A stretch of 49,419 nt of DNA from Erysipelotrichaceae bacterium (GCA_017533785.1 JAFWII010000012.1:1-49419); one strand, 5' to 3'. Positions 7,437 through 15,648 are shown, counted from the stretch's first letter. Notes: generated by a model not told the origin, from the sequence alone. A program made the numbers and translations.

Positions 7437-8408
7437 TCAGATAAAGAACTGGAACGCCGTAAATGCGGTATAGATGCAGAGAAGCAGGATACCCTGCCAG
7501 CGATAAAGTTTCCCTTTCAGGATCGCCGGAACACAGAGGATCGCCATGACTCCCAGCATGACCGGAATATCAACGAGCAGCGAGGCATTCATACCCATCA
7601 GCAGTTTTTCGGAAGGAACAGCGAACGGCGAGATGCTGATCGCAGCGCCGCTGACCAGAACGATATTGAACAGGTTAGCACCGATAACGTTGCCCAGAGA
7701 CAGAGCACCATGGCCTTTCATCAGGCTGGTGATCGCGGTAACGAGCTCCGGCAGGGATGTTCCAAGCGCGACCATTGTCAGACCGATAACGGAATCCGGT
7801 ACACCAAGAGTCGATGCGATGATCGTTCCGTTATTGACCAGCAGGTTGGCGCCGACTGCGATGACGGCAGCACCGACAACAAGAAGAACGAGTTCTTTCC
7901 ACAGAGGCTGTTCCTCCTGGGTCTCTTCCTCTTCGGCAGCTTCGGCATTCCCATCTCCGTTTTTCATCTGGCGGACAGAAAGAACCATATAAATAAAGAA
8001 CATAGCCAGGAACATGACTCCGTTCCAGCGTCTGAATTCACCCTGCGTATACGCGATCAGAGAATAGATGAGAGCAGCCAGGAAAAAGGCGCCGGCAGGA
8101 AGATACAGCGATTTTTTATTTACCGGACCGGGCTTGGCGGCGATCGTGATCGCGGCGATCAGACTGGTGTTGCAGATGATCGAACCGATCGCATTGCCGT
8201 AGGAGATGCCGCTGTTATGCTGAAGCGCAGCCTGCGCAGAAACCATGACTTCCGGAAGCGTGGTGCCGATCGAAACGACCGTAGCGCCGATCAGGATCTC
8301 CGGTAAGTGAAAGCGTCTGGCCAGTCCCGCAGCGCCATCGACGAACCAGTCCCCTCCCTTGATCAGGAATACGAATCCAAGCAGAAATAATAATATAGGT
8401 TTAATCAT
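7437..8408 (-). CDS. Calcium/sodium antiporter (CaCA family, YrbG-like)
   Basis: 323 residues with about ten membrane segments. The two alpha repeats that form the ion-binding site are clear: GATVVSIGTTLPEVMVSA with GNAIGSIICN in the first half, and GLTMVALGTSLPELVTA with GNVIGANLFN in the second. They are inverted in topology and joined by an acidic cytoplasmic loop (about residues 148-170, rich in Glu). It is a probable cytoplasmic membrane exchanger that expels Ca2+ for Na+ or K+. GAGGT precedes the ATG. It sits between the IS200 element and the phosphopantetheinyl transferase gene and has its own terminator, so a link to the island's acyl chemistry is not evident. Confidence 0.92.
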   Translation of the reverse strand: MIKPILLFLLGFVFLIKGGDWFVDGAAGLARRFHLPEILIGATVVSIGTTLPEVMVSAQAALQHNSGISYGNAIGSIICNTSLIAAITIAAKPGPVNKKSLYLPAGAFFLAALIYSLIAYTQGEFRRWNGVMFLAMFFIYMVLSVRQMKNGDGNAEAAEEEETQEEQPLWKELVLLVVGAAVIAVGANLLVNNGTIIASTLGVPDSVIGLTMVALGTSLPELVTAITSLMKGHGALSLGNVIGANLFNIVLVSGAAISISPFAVPSEKLLMGMNASLLVDIPVMLGVMAILCVPAILKGKLYRWQGILLLCIYTAFTAFQFFI

Positions 8409-8425
8409 ACACTTGACCTCATTCA

Positions 8426-8470
8426 GATTAAAAAAACCATAACAGCGACATTATAACGCGATTATGGTTT
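8426..8470 (-). terminator. Terminator of the phosphopantetheinyl transferase gene
   Basis: AAACCATAA and TTATGGTTT pair across a 19-nt loop and on the minus strand are followed by TTTTAATC. The loop contains TTATAAT on the minus strand, which may serve as -10 for the antiporter gene. Confidence 0.7.
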
Positions 8471-8472
8471 TT

Positions 8473-9081
8473 TTACAAAATATCTGAAATGTTTAGTTTT
8501 TGAAATACTGTGCTATAGGATCTGTCGACATAGGCGACGCAGGAGTATCCCGGGAAAGAGTAGGACAGGTACTCCATCCCCTCTTCCGGTTCCAGGACCG
8601 AGAAAGTCCGTATATCTGTCGGCTGATTGCGCTTGATATAGGACTCCTTGCGGGACCACAGTTCAAAGAATTCCTTTTGTCTGTCCGCACAATGATCCAG
8701 ATACTCTTTCTCATCTGCGGTGAAGAAATGACGGATGATGATCTCGTGGTCGTGGTGAAAGACTTCCACGTCGACACCGAGCGGCCGCTCACTTATCCCG
8801 AGCATCGCGTAGTCTCCGGCGTGTGAAATGGAAACGAAGTTCCGGCGGTCGGAAAAATACGGTTTTTCCGTTTCATCACGCAGGATCTCCGCCAGTTCCG
8901 AATGTTTTCCGCGCACATGGTATTCCAGCAGCCCGACTCCTGCAGACAGCACTTTGTCTTCTTCCTGACGATACTTATCCGTCACTTTCCGGCGCTCTTC
9001 GCTGATCACTGAAAACGCTTTCCCGAACAGTTCGGAAGAGTGTAATTCATGGCAGTCAAGCAGATAGATTTCGTTGTTCAT
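8473..9081 (-). CDS. Sfp-type 4'-phosphopantetheinyl transferase
   Basis: 202 residues from the ATG at 9081, in the range of Sfp/AcpT-type enzymes that move the phosphopantetheine arm of CoA onto a carrier-protein Ser. The two signature motifs are present: GVDVE (102-106, Mg-binding Asp104 and Glu106) and WSRKESYIK (142-150). The R-x-x-K-Y region near residue 30 also fits. An upstream in-frame TTG start would add 24 residues and is not supported. It is divergent from the thiolase-like gene and is the obvious partner for the carrier domains at 4110-4355 and 10491-11171. The mRNA appears to be leaderless. Confidence 0.9.
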   Translation of the reverse strand: MNNEIYLLDCHELHSSELFGKAFSVISEERRKVTDKYRQEEDKVLSAGVGLLEYHVRGKHSELAEILRDETEKPYFSDRRNFVSISHAGDYAMLGISERPLGVDVEVFHHDHEIIIRHFFTADEKEYLDHCADRQKEFFELWSRKESYIKRNQPTDIRTFSVLEPEEGMEYLSYSFPGYSCVAYVDRSYSTVFQKLNISDIL

Positions 9082-9088
9082 TTGTCTA

Positions 9089-9097
9089 ATTATATCA
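9089..9097 (-). promoter_or_regulatory. Extended -10 promoter, 7 nt before the PPTase ATG
   Basis: On the minus strand TGATATAAT (TG-n-TATAAT) ends 7 nt before the ATG at 9081. With usual spacing, transcription would begin at or next to the A of the ATG. No Shine-Dalgarno sequence is present. Confidence 0.65.
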
Positions 9098-9130
9098 TGA
9101 GTTTCCAATACTTCTTTAGGTAGCCGTCCA

Positions 9131-9160
9131 TTGTTTGAAAAGCCGCGGAACAACTACAAT
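9131..9160 (+). promoter_or_regulatory. Promoter of the thiolase-like/DUF35 operon
   Basis: TTGTTT (9131-9136), an 18-nt spacer and TACAAT (9155-9160) form a plausible promoter. The ribosome binding site GGGAGGA follows at about 9168-9174. It shares a 100-bp divergent region with the PPTase gene. No GTGCANNTGCAC palindrome is seen here. Confidence 0.5.
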
Positions 9161-9182
9161 ATCATCAGGGAGGAATGCGTTT

Positions 9183-10475
9183 ATGAATCCATTCAATCAA
9201 ACAAATCCGAAAACTCTTGGACGTAGTGTTTCCATTATCGGTGTCGGCTGTACACCTTTCATGGAAACACTGAACAATCCCGAGACCAACGGTCTGACCG
9301 AAGGCGAGCTCTACGGCTACGCTGCCTTAAAGGCAATGGAAGATGCCGGCGTTTCCCCGAAGGATGTCCAGTTCTACTACCACGGCTGCGCAAGCCCGCT
9401 GAATGGTTCCAACTATCTCACACCGAACATGCAGGTCGCTGAATGGTTCGGTATGAGAGGCAAAGCTTCACTTCATCATTCCGAAGCCTGCTGCACCGGC
9501 TATCTGGCCGTTGACATCGCTGCTCAGGCGATCGCTTCCGGAAAGTACGACATCGTACTGACCGGCTGTGTCGAATTCGGCGATGCCCTCGCGATCCAGG
9601 GAAAACCGGCGTTCATCCGTGAACCCTTCAGCTTCGAGAAGTTCCAGATCTCTACCGCCTGGCTTACAGACAACGCTTATACCCGACATCTCCTGGCGAA
9701 CGTCGGCCACGATAATACCGCTGACTGGTATAAGACAAAAGCCGGTCTGACAGACGATCAGATCGACAAGGCTCTGTGCCAGCTCGCCATCAACGCACGC
9801 CATAACGCTCTGAATAACCCGCTCGCGATCGAACACAAGCTCTACGAAGACGTCGCGAAAGAAGCAGGTTACGACGATGTCATGGAATACATGCAGTCCA
9901 ACCTTAACCCGAAGGTCGGCGCGATCCAGCGTATCTCCGGTCTTGAACACAAGTGTGACGGCGCAGCCTGCGTCCTGCTCTGTGCGACAGATCTCGCTGA
10001 AAAATACACGAAGAACAAACCGATCGAGATCCTCGGTATCGGTAACTCGGCTCTGGAAGCCAGTAACCCCCTCCTTGAAGTTCATGCGACCAGAGAAGCT
10101 ACCCGCCAGGTCTATCAGGAAACCGGCCTGACAGGTAACGATATCGACCTTATGTATGTCAATGACTTCATCATCACCTCCCAGCTGCTGGCATCCGAGA
10201 TCACCGGTTACATCCCGGAGAACGAAGCGTGGAAATACGCCATGGAAGGCCGCACGAACTTTGACGGCGACAAACCGATCAACCCGAACGGCGGACGTAC
10301 TGCTTTCGGTCATGCACACGCAGCTTCCGGTCTGGCTGACTTCTATGATGCCGTACTGCAGATGCGCGGCAAGGCTGAAGATCATCAGATCAACAAGATC
10401 CCGAAAACAGTCTTCTTACGCGGATTCGGCGGCGGACAGAATGTATGTAATGTCATCATCCGCACAAAGGACTAA
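9183..10475 (+). CDS. SCP2-thiolase-like condensing/cleaving enzyme
   Basis: 430 residues from the ATG at 9183, chosen for its GGGAGGA ribosome binding site; an upstream in-frame ATG at 9135 overlaps the promoter. It has the thiolase fold, with the nucleophile region SEACCTG (Cys103 by alignment to C-A-S/T-G, followed by an extra Cys104) and the His loop NPNGGRTAFGHAHAASG (His377). The C-terminal GFGGGQNVCNVI ends the fold. This is the SCP2-type branch, whose members usually act with a DUF35 partner, as in sterol side-chain aldolases and the acyltransferase of the Phl type. The DUF35 partner follows 15 nt downstream. Thiolysis, condensation or retro-aldol cleavage are all possible. Confidence 0.85.
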   Translation: MNPFNQTNPKTLGRSVSIIGVGCTPFMETLNNPETNGLTEGELYGYAALKAMEDAGVSPKDVQFYYHGCASPLNGSNYLTPNMQVAEWFGMRGKASLHHSEACCTGYLAVDIAAQAIASGKYDIVLTGCVEFGDALAIQGKPAFIREPFSFEKFQISTAWLTDNAYTRHLLANVGHDNTADWYKTKAGLTDDQIDKALCQLAINARHNALNNPLAIEHKLYEDVAKEAGYDDVMEYMQSNLNPKVGAIQRISGLEHKCDGAACVLLCATDLAEKYTKNKPIEILGIGNSALEASNPLLEVHATREATRQVYQETGLTGNDIDLMYVNDFIITSQLLASEITGYIPENEAWKYAMEGRTNFDGDKPINPNGGRTAFGHAHAASGLADFYDAVLQMRGKAEDHQINKIPKTVFLRGFGGGQNVCNVIIRTKD

Positions 10476-10490
10476 GAAAGGAACTAAATC

Positions 10491-11171
10491 ATGGGTGTTA
10501 AATTAGAAAGACTCGTCAAGAGATACTACGAAGCTCTTGAAGAAGGAAAAGTATTAGGTCGTAAATGTCCGAAATGCGGAAACGTTGAATGGCCGCCGGT
10601 CTATGCCTGCAATGCCTGCGGATCCACCGAGACAGAATGGTATGAAATGAGCGGCAAGGCTACTCTTGAGACCCTGATCATGCCGACAGTCATGAGCTTC
10701 AAACCGGCTCTGAAAGATCTTGAACCGTATGCTTACGGTGCTATCAAGACCGAAGAAGGTCCGGAAAGAAACGCGATGGTCTTAGGTGTCACGAGACAGA
10801 ACGAAGCATATATCCGCGAGCACATGCCTTATCCGATCCACATGCAGATCGTCCAGAGAGACGGCTTCAAGACCGCTGTCTTCGCGATCGATCCGATCGA
10901 AGGCGAAACAAAGGCTGCAGCTGTTGAGGAAAAAGGTTCCGATACACTGAACCGTCTGATGAAGATCGTTGCGAAGACCTACCGTAAGGAACTCACAGAT
11001 CTGAATCCGGATATGTCCTTCGAAGGTGACCTCAAGGCACCGTCCGTAGTCTTCGTCGGTCTGGTCGCTCAGCTCGAAGACGAATTCGACAAGCTCATCG
11101 GTATGACCGAGGCTGCTGCTGCCAAGACGATCAGAGGTCTGGCAGAACTCATCGACAACACAGAGGAGTAA
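10491..11171 (+). CDS. DUF35 zinc-ribbon/OB-fold protein with fused ACP-like domain
   Basis: 226 residues; ordinary DUF35 partners are about 130-150. Residues 1-140 are DUF35: a zinc ribbon with CPKC (Cys26, Cys29) and CNAC (Cys40, Cys43), then the OB fold. After a short linker (about 138-150, containing AAAVEEKGSD), residues 151-226 look like an acyl carrier protein: the phosphopantetheine region reads DLKAPSVV (Ser185), aligned with DLGADSLD of ACPs, followed by LVAQLEDEFD. In the family, the OB fold holds the CoA arm near the thiolase active site, so a built-in carrier implies ACP-bound substrates. Whether Ser185 is primed is untested. Ribosome binding site AAGGAAC. Confidence 0.85.
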   Translation: MGVKLERLVKRYYEALEEGKVLGRKCPKCGNVEWPPVYACNACGSTETEWYEMSGKATLETLIMPTVMSFKPALKDLEPYAYGAIKTEEGPERNAMVLGVTRQNEAYIREHMPYPIHMQIVQRDGFKTAVFAIDPIEGETKAAAVEEKGSDTLNRLMKIVAKTYRKELTDLNPDMSFEGDLKAPSVVFVGLVAQLEDEFDKLIGMTEAAAAKTIRGLAELIDNTEE

Positions 11172-11193
11172 TTTCTTCCGAAATATGTCTTTG

Positions 11194-11222
11194 ATAAGAG
11201 GGCTGAAAAGCCCTCTTATTCA
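11194..11222 (+). terminator. Hairpin terminator after the DUF35-ACP gene
   Basis: ATAAGAGGGCT, a 4-nt loop and AGCCCTCTTAT form an 11-bp perfect stem, followed by TCATTGTATTTTT. The immediate T-run is short, so termination may be partial and allow some read-through into the second hydrolase gene. Confidence 0.65.
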
Positions 11223-11330
11223 TTGTATTTTTGCACAAAACGATTCTGTAAATCTCCATAAGGCTTGTCCGTAATCACATGGCTTTACGTAGTTCAAAAT
11301 TCTAAAATGAAGTATAGAAAAACATCTTTT
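11222..11330 (+). promoter_or_regulatory. Upstream region of the second CocE-like gene
   Basis: The segment ATTGTATTTTTG (11222-11233) recurs exactly, inverted, in the regulator/ACP intergenic region (3987-3998). It is followed by TGCACA (11232-11237), a perfect half of the candidate operator. Possible -10 hexamers are TAAAAT (about 11313-11318) and TATAGA (about 11322-11327); none has a strong -35. The ribosome binding site AAAGGAG lies about 10-15 nt before the ATG at 11366. Confidence 0.35.
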
Positions 11331-11365
11331 ATGTATGTATTTTTGAGAAAGGAGAAAATTACTGC

Positions 11366-13234
11366 ATGAAAAAGTTTACTACTTTACCGGGAATGCCTAC
11401 CTATGATCCGAACAATAAGGAACTGTTCAAAACAGTTACCCGCGAGATCAAAGGCAAGAAGGTCGATGTTATCTTCCGTAAAGGTAACCCGGGACTCTCC
11501 TACGAGAAGGTTGCTGAGCTCCGTGCACAGGGCCAGATGGTCGGTGATTTCTCAATCTGCCCGGATCTCAACCCCCGCACTTACACTGCAACTTCCGTAG
11601 CACCGCATGTTATCTGCCAGCAGGATATGTCAATGCAGCTGCGCGACGGTGTCCGCCTCTACTTTGACCTCTATCGTCCGGCTAACACCTCTGAACCGCT
11701 CCCGCTGATCATCTGCTGGGGCCCGTTCGGTAAGAGACCGCACGAAGGTCAGGATGGCTGGAAGCTCATGGGCGTTCCGCCGCAGACTGTTTCCGAAATG
11801 GCGAAGTTCGAAGCTGCTGACCCGGGCTTCTGGTGCCGTCACGGCTACGCTGTCGCTAACGTTGACCCGCGTGGTATCGGCCACTCCGAGGGCGATGCTG
11901 TTCTGTGGGGCGAAGAAGATGGTAAAGACGGTTATGACTTCATCGAATGGGCAGCCGCTCAGTCCTGGTGTAACAGCCGTGTAACCATGTTCGGTAACTC
12001 CGGTGTATGTATGGTCGTTTGGCGTATCGCTGCTCAGGCTCCGCCGCACCTCACATGTATCGCTGCCTGGGAAGGCACAGGCGATATGTACCGTGAATCC
12101 CTGACCTACAACGGAATTCCGCGTCCGTTCTTCGAGAACTTCATCACATCCGGCTGTGCTTGTGAGACATGGATCGAAGACAACTGTAACATGATCGTCC
12201 AGCATCCGTATAATGACGAATACTGGAGCACAAAGTATCCGGATTGGTCCAAGATCCGTATGCCGGCATACGTCTGCGCAGGTCTCTGCCACTTCCACCT
12301 CAGAGGTTCCTGTGAAGGCTTCCGTAAGATCCGTTCCCCGAAGAAATGGCTCCGTATGCACCGTGACATGGAATGGCCGGATACATACAACCCGGAGAAC
12401 ATGCTCGACCTGCTCCGTTTCTGGGATCGTTACATGAAAGACGAGAGAAACGGTTGGGAATTCACACCGAAAGTCAGAGTCGATGTCATGGACGCTTACG
12501 ATTTCGACTACTACCGCAACCGTCCGGAAGACAACTTCCCGATCCCGCGTACAGTTTACAAGAAGCTTTATCTGAATGCTGAAGACATGAAGATGAGCTA
12601 CGAACCGTACGAAAAGGAATCCGAAGTCGTTTACAACAACTACCTCGAATACAAGAATCTTGAAGAGAACTACGATATCACAGAAGACAGCGGTCTGATC
12701 AACTTCGATTACAAGTTCACAGAAGATACCGAACTGATCGGTTACTTCAAGCTGCACCTGAACATCGAATGCCGCGGCTACGACAATATGGATATGTTCT
12801 TCCGTATCAAGAAGCTCGGTGTTGACGGACAGTACCTGCCGCTCGACTGCATGAAGTTCAACTTCGTCGGTGCTTGGGGCCAGGGCCGTGGTGCTCGCCG
12901 TGAGCTCGATCCGAAACTCTCCACCGATTACTGCCCGGTCCAGGCTCACTGGAAGGACGAACCGATGGAACAGGGTGTTGTTTATCCGGTTGACTACGAA
13001 ATCCAGCCGACCGCTCGTATCTGGCATAAGGGCGAAACACTCCGTCTGCAGATCTCTGCTGACTTCGTTCTGAATGAATGGTATGAAGACTGCCGTATGG
13101 CATTCATCACTGACAACGGTGACAAGGGTACAGCTAAGCATGTCATCCACACCGGTGGCCAGTATGATTCCTATCTGCAGATCCCGACCATCCCGCCGAA
13201 GTATACAGCCGGCGAATACGTCTACAAAGGTTAG
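11366..13234 (+). CDS. CocE/NonD-family alpha/beta hydrolase, paralogue 2
   Basis: 622 residues. The N-terminal 400 residues align without gaps to the protein at 328-2151, and long core stretches are identical. It has the same nucleophile elbow GNSGVC (Ser212), the same His where CocE has catalytic Asp (H309, LCHFH) and the same H332 region. The main difference is an insertion of roughly 15 residues near 425-445 (around YLEYKNLEENYD). Codons look more biased to CGT, GGT and CTC than in paralogue 1, which suggests higher expression. It has its own upstream region and a strong terminator. The substrate may differ from that of paralogue 1. Confidence 0.87.
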   Translation: MKKFTTLPGMPTYDPNNKELFKTVTREIKGKKVDVIFRKGNPGLSYEKVAELRAQGQMVGDFSICPDLNPRTYTATSVAPHVICQQDMSMQLRDGVRLYFDLYRPANTSEPLPLIICWGPFGKRPHEGQDGWKLMGVPPQTVSEMAKFEAADPGFWCRHGYAVANVDPRGIGHSEGDAVLWGEEDGKDGYDFIEWAAAQSWCNSRVTMFGNSGVCMVVWRIAAQAPPHLTCIAAWEGTGDMYRESLTYNGIPRPFFENFITSGCACETWIEDNCNMIVQHPYNDEYWSTKYPDWSKIRMPAYVCAGLCHFHLRGSCEGFRKIRSPKKWLRMHRDMEWPDTYNPENMLDLLRFWDRYMKDERNGWEFTPKVRVDVMDAYDFDYYRNRPEDNFPIPRTVYKKLYLNAEDMKMSYEPYEKESEVVYNNYLEYKNLEENYDITEDSGLINFDYKFTEDTELIGYFKLHLNIECRGYDNMDMFFRIKKLGVDGQYLPLDCMKFNFVGAWGQGRGARRELDPKLSTDYCPVQAHWKDEPMEQGVVYPVDYEIQPTARIWHKGETLRLQISADFVLNEWYEDCRMAFITDNGDKGTAKHVIHTGGQYDSYLQIPTIPPKYTAGEYVYKG

Positions 13235-13281
13235 TTATTCATCCCCCTTTCTATACAATAACTGACCTTATAGAATAGGAA

Positions 13282-13317
13282 AAATGAGAGGTTCCTCCGA
13301 ACCTCTCATTTTTTTCA
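13282..13317 (+). terminator. Terminator of the second hydrolase gene
   Basis: AAATGAGAGGTT and AACCTCTCATTT pair across a 6-nt loop and run into TTTTTC. Confidence 0.88.
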
Positions 13318-13320
13318 ACA

Positions 13321-13348
13321 AAGAAAGAGAGCATCCGCTCTCTTTCTT
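13321..13348 (-). terminator. Terminator of the UMF1-type transporter gene
   Basis: AAGAAAGAGAGC, loop ATCC, GCTCTCTTTCTT: a perfect 12-bp stem 22 nt beyond the stop codon on the minus strand. It lies back-to-back with the previous terminator. Confidence 0.75.
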
Positions 13349-13369
13349 GTGATTCTGTTTTCTTGCCGT

Positions 13370-14641
13370 CTACTCAGTCGCGACCGGCTGTCTGTCCGCC
13401 AGCATGAGGAAGATAAATCCCAGTGCGAAGAAGACAGAGATACTCGCGACTGCGATATTGATCGTACCACCTGCAAGCTTAACAGCCGCGATAACGGCAG
13501 AACCGAGGAAGGAAGCACCCTTCGCGAAGATATCGTAGATACCGAAGTATTCACCGGAGTTGGCCGGCGGAATGATCTTGGAGAAGTAGCTTCTGGAAAG
13601 CGACTGGATCGAACCCTGGAAACAGCCGACGCCGAAAGCCAAAATACCGAAGTCCAGCAGGTTCTTCAGTGTCAGAGCATAGATACAGACAAAGAAGTAA
13701 CCGACGATACAGATCAGGATCAGGGTAACGGTGCGGTATTTCTTGGACAGCCTCGCAAATACGAGCGACCCGGCAAAGGCAACGACCTGCGTCGCAAGCA
13801 GGAAGACGACCTGTCCGACTGTCGGAAGACCGAGGTCCGTACCGATATTGATACAGTTATCGATGATCGTACCGACGCCGTCAATATACATGAAGAAGGC
13901 GATCAGGAAGAGAAGAACTTTCTTGTCTTTCGTCGCGATCCTTTTCAGGGTGCCGAAGATCTTGGAGAAGACTCTGGCGATATCGCCCTTTTTCGCTTCA
14001 ACATAGTTCAGCTGTTTGTAGTTCTTGATCAACGGAAGCGTGACGATCAGCCACCAGATACCGGTGATCGCGAAACCGATGATACGGCCGACCATCGGTG
14101 AGAAAAGCATCAGTTCCTCCTTTAGTCCGCCGGAAAGGATGTATGCGACCATCGCTAGAATGAACGGGATACAGGAGCCGATATAACCCCAGGCATAACC
14201 GTAAGAAGAGACCTGGTCCATTCTTTCCTCAGTCGTAACATCGTTCAGCATCGAATCATAGAACGTCAGGGAAACGGAATAGAAGATCTTGGACAGAACG
14301 AAGATCACGATGAAGAGGACCCAGCTCGTCGCAAAACCGTTCAGGATACAGCCGGCGACGCCGAGACCGACAGCTGTCGTGAAGAAGACCTTCTTCATAT
14401 CCTTATGGTCGGCGATCGCGCCGCAGACCGGTCCGAGGATCGCGACAACGACGGTAACGATCGAGATCGCGATCGAATAATACGCCGTCGCCTTATCGCC
14501 GTTGATCTGTCCCGGAGCGGTACCGATCGCGAGCTGTTTGAACCAGATCGGGATCAGCGAACAGGCAAGCATCGTAAAGGCTGAGTTGCCTACGTCGTAG
14601 AGCACCCAGGCTCTTTCTGTTTTTGTCAGATTCTTAAACAA
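13370..14641 (-). CDS. MFS transporter of the UMF1/Atg22-like family
   Basis: 423 residues with about 12 membrane segments. The opening TKTERAWVLYDVGNSAFTM and GPVCGAIADHKDMKK, with QSLSRSYFSKIIPP in the second half, match the bacterial Atg22-like UMF1 group, whose substrates are mostly unknown (amino-acid or metabolite efflux is suspected). The start codon is TTG: AAGGGGGT lies about 9 nt upstream of it, and the next in-frame ATG would delete the conserved N-terminus. It is followed on the same strand by no other gene; the phospholipase-like gene lies 14 nt upstream, so the two probably form an operon. Confidence 0.88.
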   Translation of the reverse strand: MFKNLTKTERAWVLYDVGNSAFTMLACSLIPIWFKQLAIGTAPGQINGDKATAYYSIAISIVTVVVAILGPVCGAIADHKDMKKVFFTTAVGLGVAGCILNGFATSWVLFIVIFVLSKIFYSVSLTFYDSMLNDVTTEERMDQVSSYGYAWGYIGSCIPFILAMVAYILSGGLKEELMLFSPMVGRIIGFAITGIWWLIVTLPLIKNYKQLNYVEAKKGDIARVFSKIFGTLKRIATKDKKVLLFLIAFFMYIDGVGTIIDNCINIGTDLGLPTVGQVVFLLATQVVAFAGSLVFARLSKKYRTVTLILICIVGYFFVCIYALTLKNLLDFGILAFGVGCFQGSIQSLSRSYFSKIIPPANSGEYFGIYDIFAKGASFLGSAVIAAVKLAGGTINIAVASISVFFALGFIFLMLADRQPVATE

Positions 14642-14655
14642 AACGGTCTACCCCC

Positions 14656-15519
14656 TTATTTTTGTATCCCTGCTTCGTAGCGCAGTTCTTCCTCGCTGCT
14701 GAGCAGCGGTATTTCCTTATAGTCTTCCTTCGGACCGAAGTTGTGCCGGAAGTACGGATCAAGTTCGCCTCCTTCATTGAGATAGGCGACCATATTCTCA
14801 GCCAGCTGCGGATAATGCTCCGCCGCTTTCTCGAAGTATTTGTCGAGTCGCATATTGGAAGCGACGCAGCTGTCCTCGGTCTCTTTCGTCAGCAGAAGAT
14901 CAAGGTATTTCTGTACGCCGAGCACATTCATACCCGTGACCAGGATCCAGCGTTTCAGGTCGCTGTTGTCCCACAGGAGATTCAGATAGAAGACCTGGTC
15001 TTTCGTCGTCTTGTGGATATCCTTTTCATTCCAGCGGTCGAACAGATGCGCGATCACCGCGGAATTGAAGAAGGACGGGTGCAGTGAAGACGCCACATTC
15101 GTCTTGATCGGATCATATCCGTCCTTGATCAGCAGATGACGGTCATACTGGGATTCGATCTTGCCATGGGTCGGACCCTCTTCCTCTGCCTTGTGGTCGA
15201 TATAGCCATGGCAGTAGGAATCCAGCGTAAAATGAGCGAGGAAACCGAGCAGATATGCCATCGTGGCTTCTTTGTTGGAAGCGCTGGCGTAGTTCTTTTT
15301 GAACATCTCGAGATGATCGCCCATCGGGGTGTTGTGCATCCAGGTCCCGTATTTGGAAACCTCGTTGCTTTTCAGACAGTCATAATAGAAAAAGATGTCA
15401 GGGCCATGCACTCCGATGTCGAAGAGATCACGATACCGCTCAATGATTTCCCGGAGATCTTCCGGCAGCTTCTTCATGGCGACATCACCGAAGCGCCAGT
15501 GAGCATATGTTGTAGGCAT
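14656..15519 (-). CDS. Zinc-dependent phospholipase C-like protein
   Basis: 287 residues. It fits the zinc-dependent phospholipase C/S1-P1-like fold: the N-terminal AHWRFGDVA, HGPDIFFYY, MHNTP and LGFLAHFTLDSYCHGYID supply the His and Asp residues expected to bind zinc. There is no signal peptide, unlike secreted clostridial toxins, so a housekeeping lipid or phosphoester role in the cytoplasm is more likely. AAGGAG precedes the ATG. Upstream on the minus strand are TATAAT and a small hairpin (GGCGGCT/AGCCGTC). It is followed closely by the UMF1-type transporter gene. Confidence 0.82.
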   Translation of the reverse strand: MPTTYAHWRFGDVAMKKLPEDLREIIERYRDLFDIGVHGPDIFFYYDCLKSNEVSKYGTWMHNTPMGDHLEMFKKNYASASNKEATMAYLLGFLAHFTLDSYCHGYIDHKAEEEGPTHGKIESQYDRHLLIKDGYDPIKTNVASSLHPSFFNSAVIAHLFDRWNEKDIHKTTKDQVFYLNLLWDNSDLKRWILVTGMNVLGVQKYLDLLLTKETEDSCVASNMRLDKYFEKAAEHYPQLAENMVAYLNEGGELDPYFRHNFGPKEDYKEIPLLSSEEELRYEAGIQK

Positions 15520-15617
15520 TGTAGACTCCTTAGTTCGTCAGGCGGCTGAAGCCGTCTCATTATCTCTATTATAATGGATAATCTCTTCCGATTTGCGTTT
15601 TCCTTAACAAAAATCTA

Positions 15618-15641
15618 TGAAAAAACGGCATTTCGTGCCGT
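15618..15641 (-). terminator. Terminator of the HAD gene
   Basis: On the minus strand ACGGCA-CGAAA-TGCCGT is followed by TTTTTTC, 8 nt after the stop codon. Confidence 0.85.
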
Positions 15642-15648
15642 CTGTCCG

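Noticed and set aside
14617..14641. Possible frameshift or wrong start in the UMF1-type gene because no ATG is at the 5' end
   Set aside because: A TTG with a strong, well-spaced ribosome binding site gives the conserved N-terminus, so the gene is intact.
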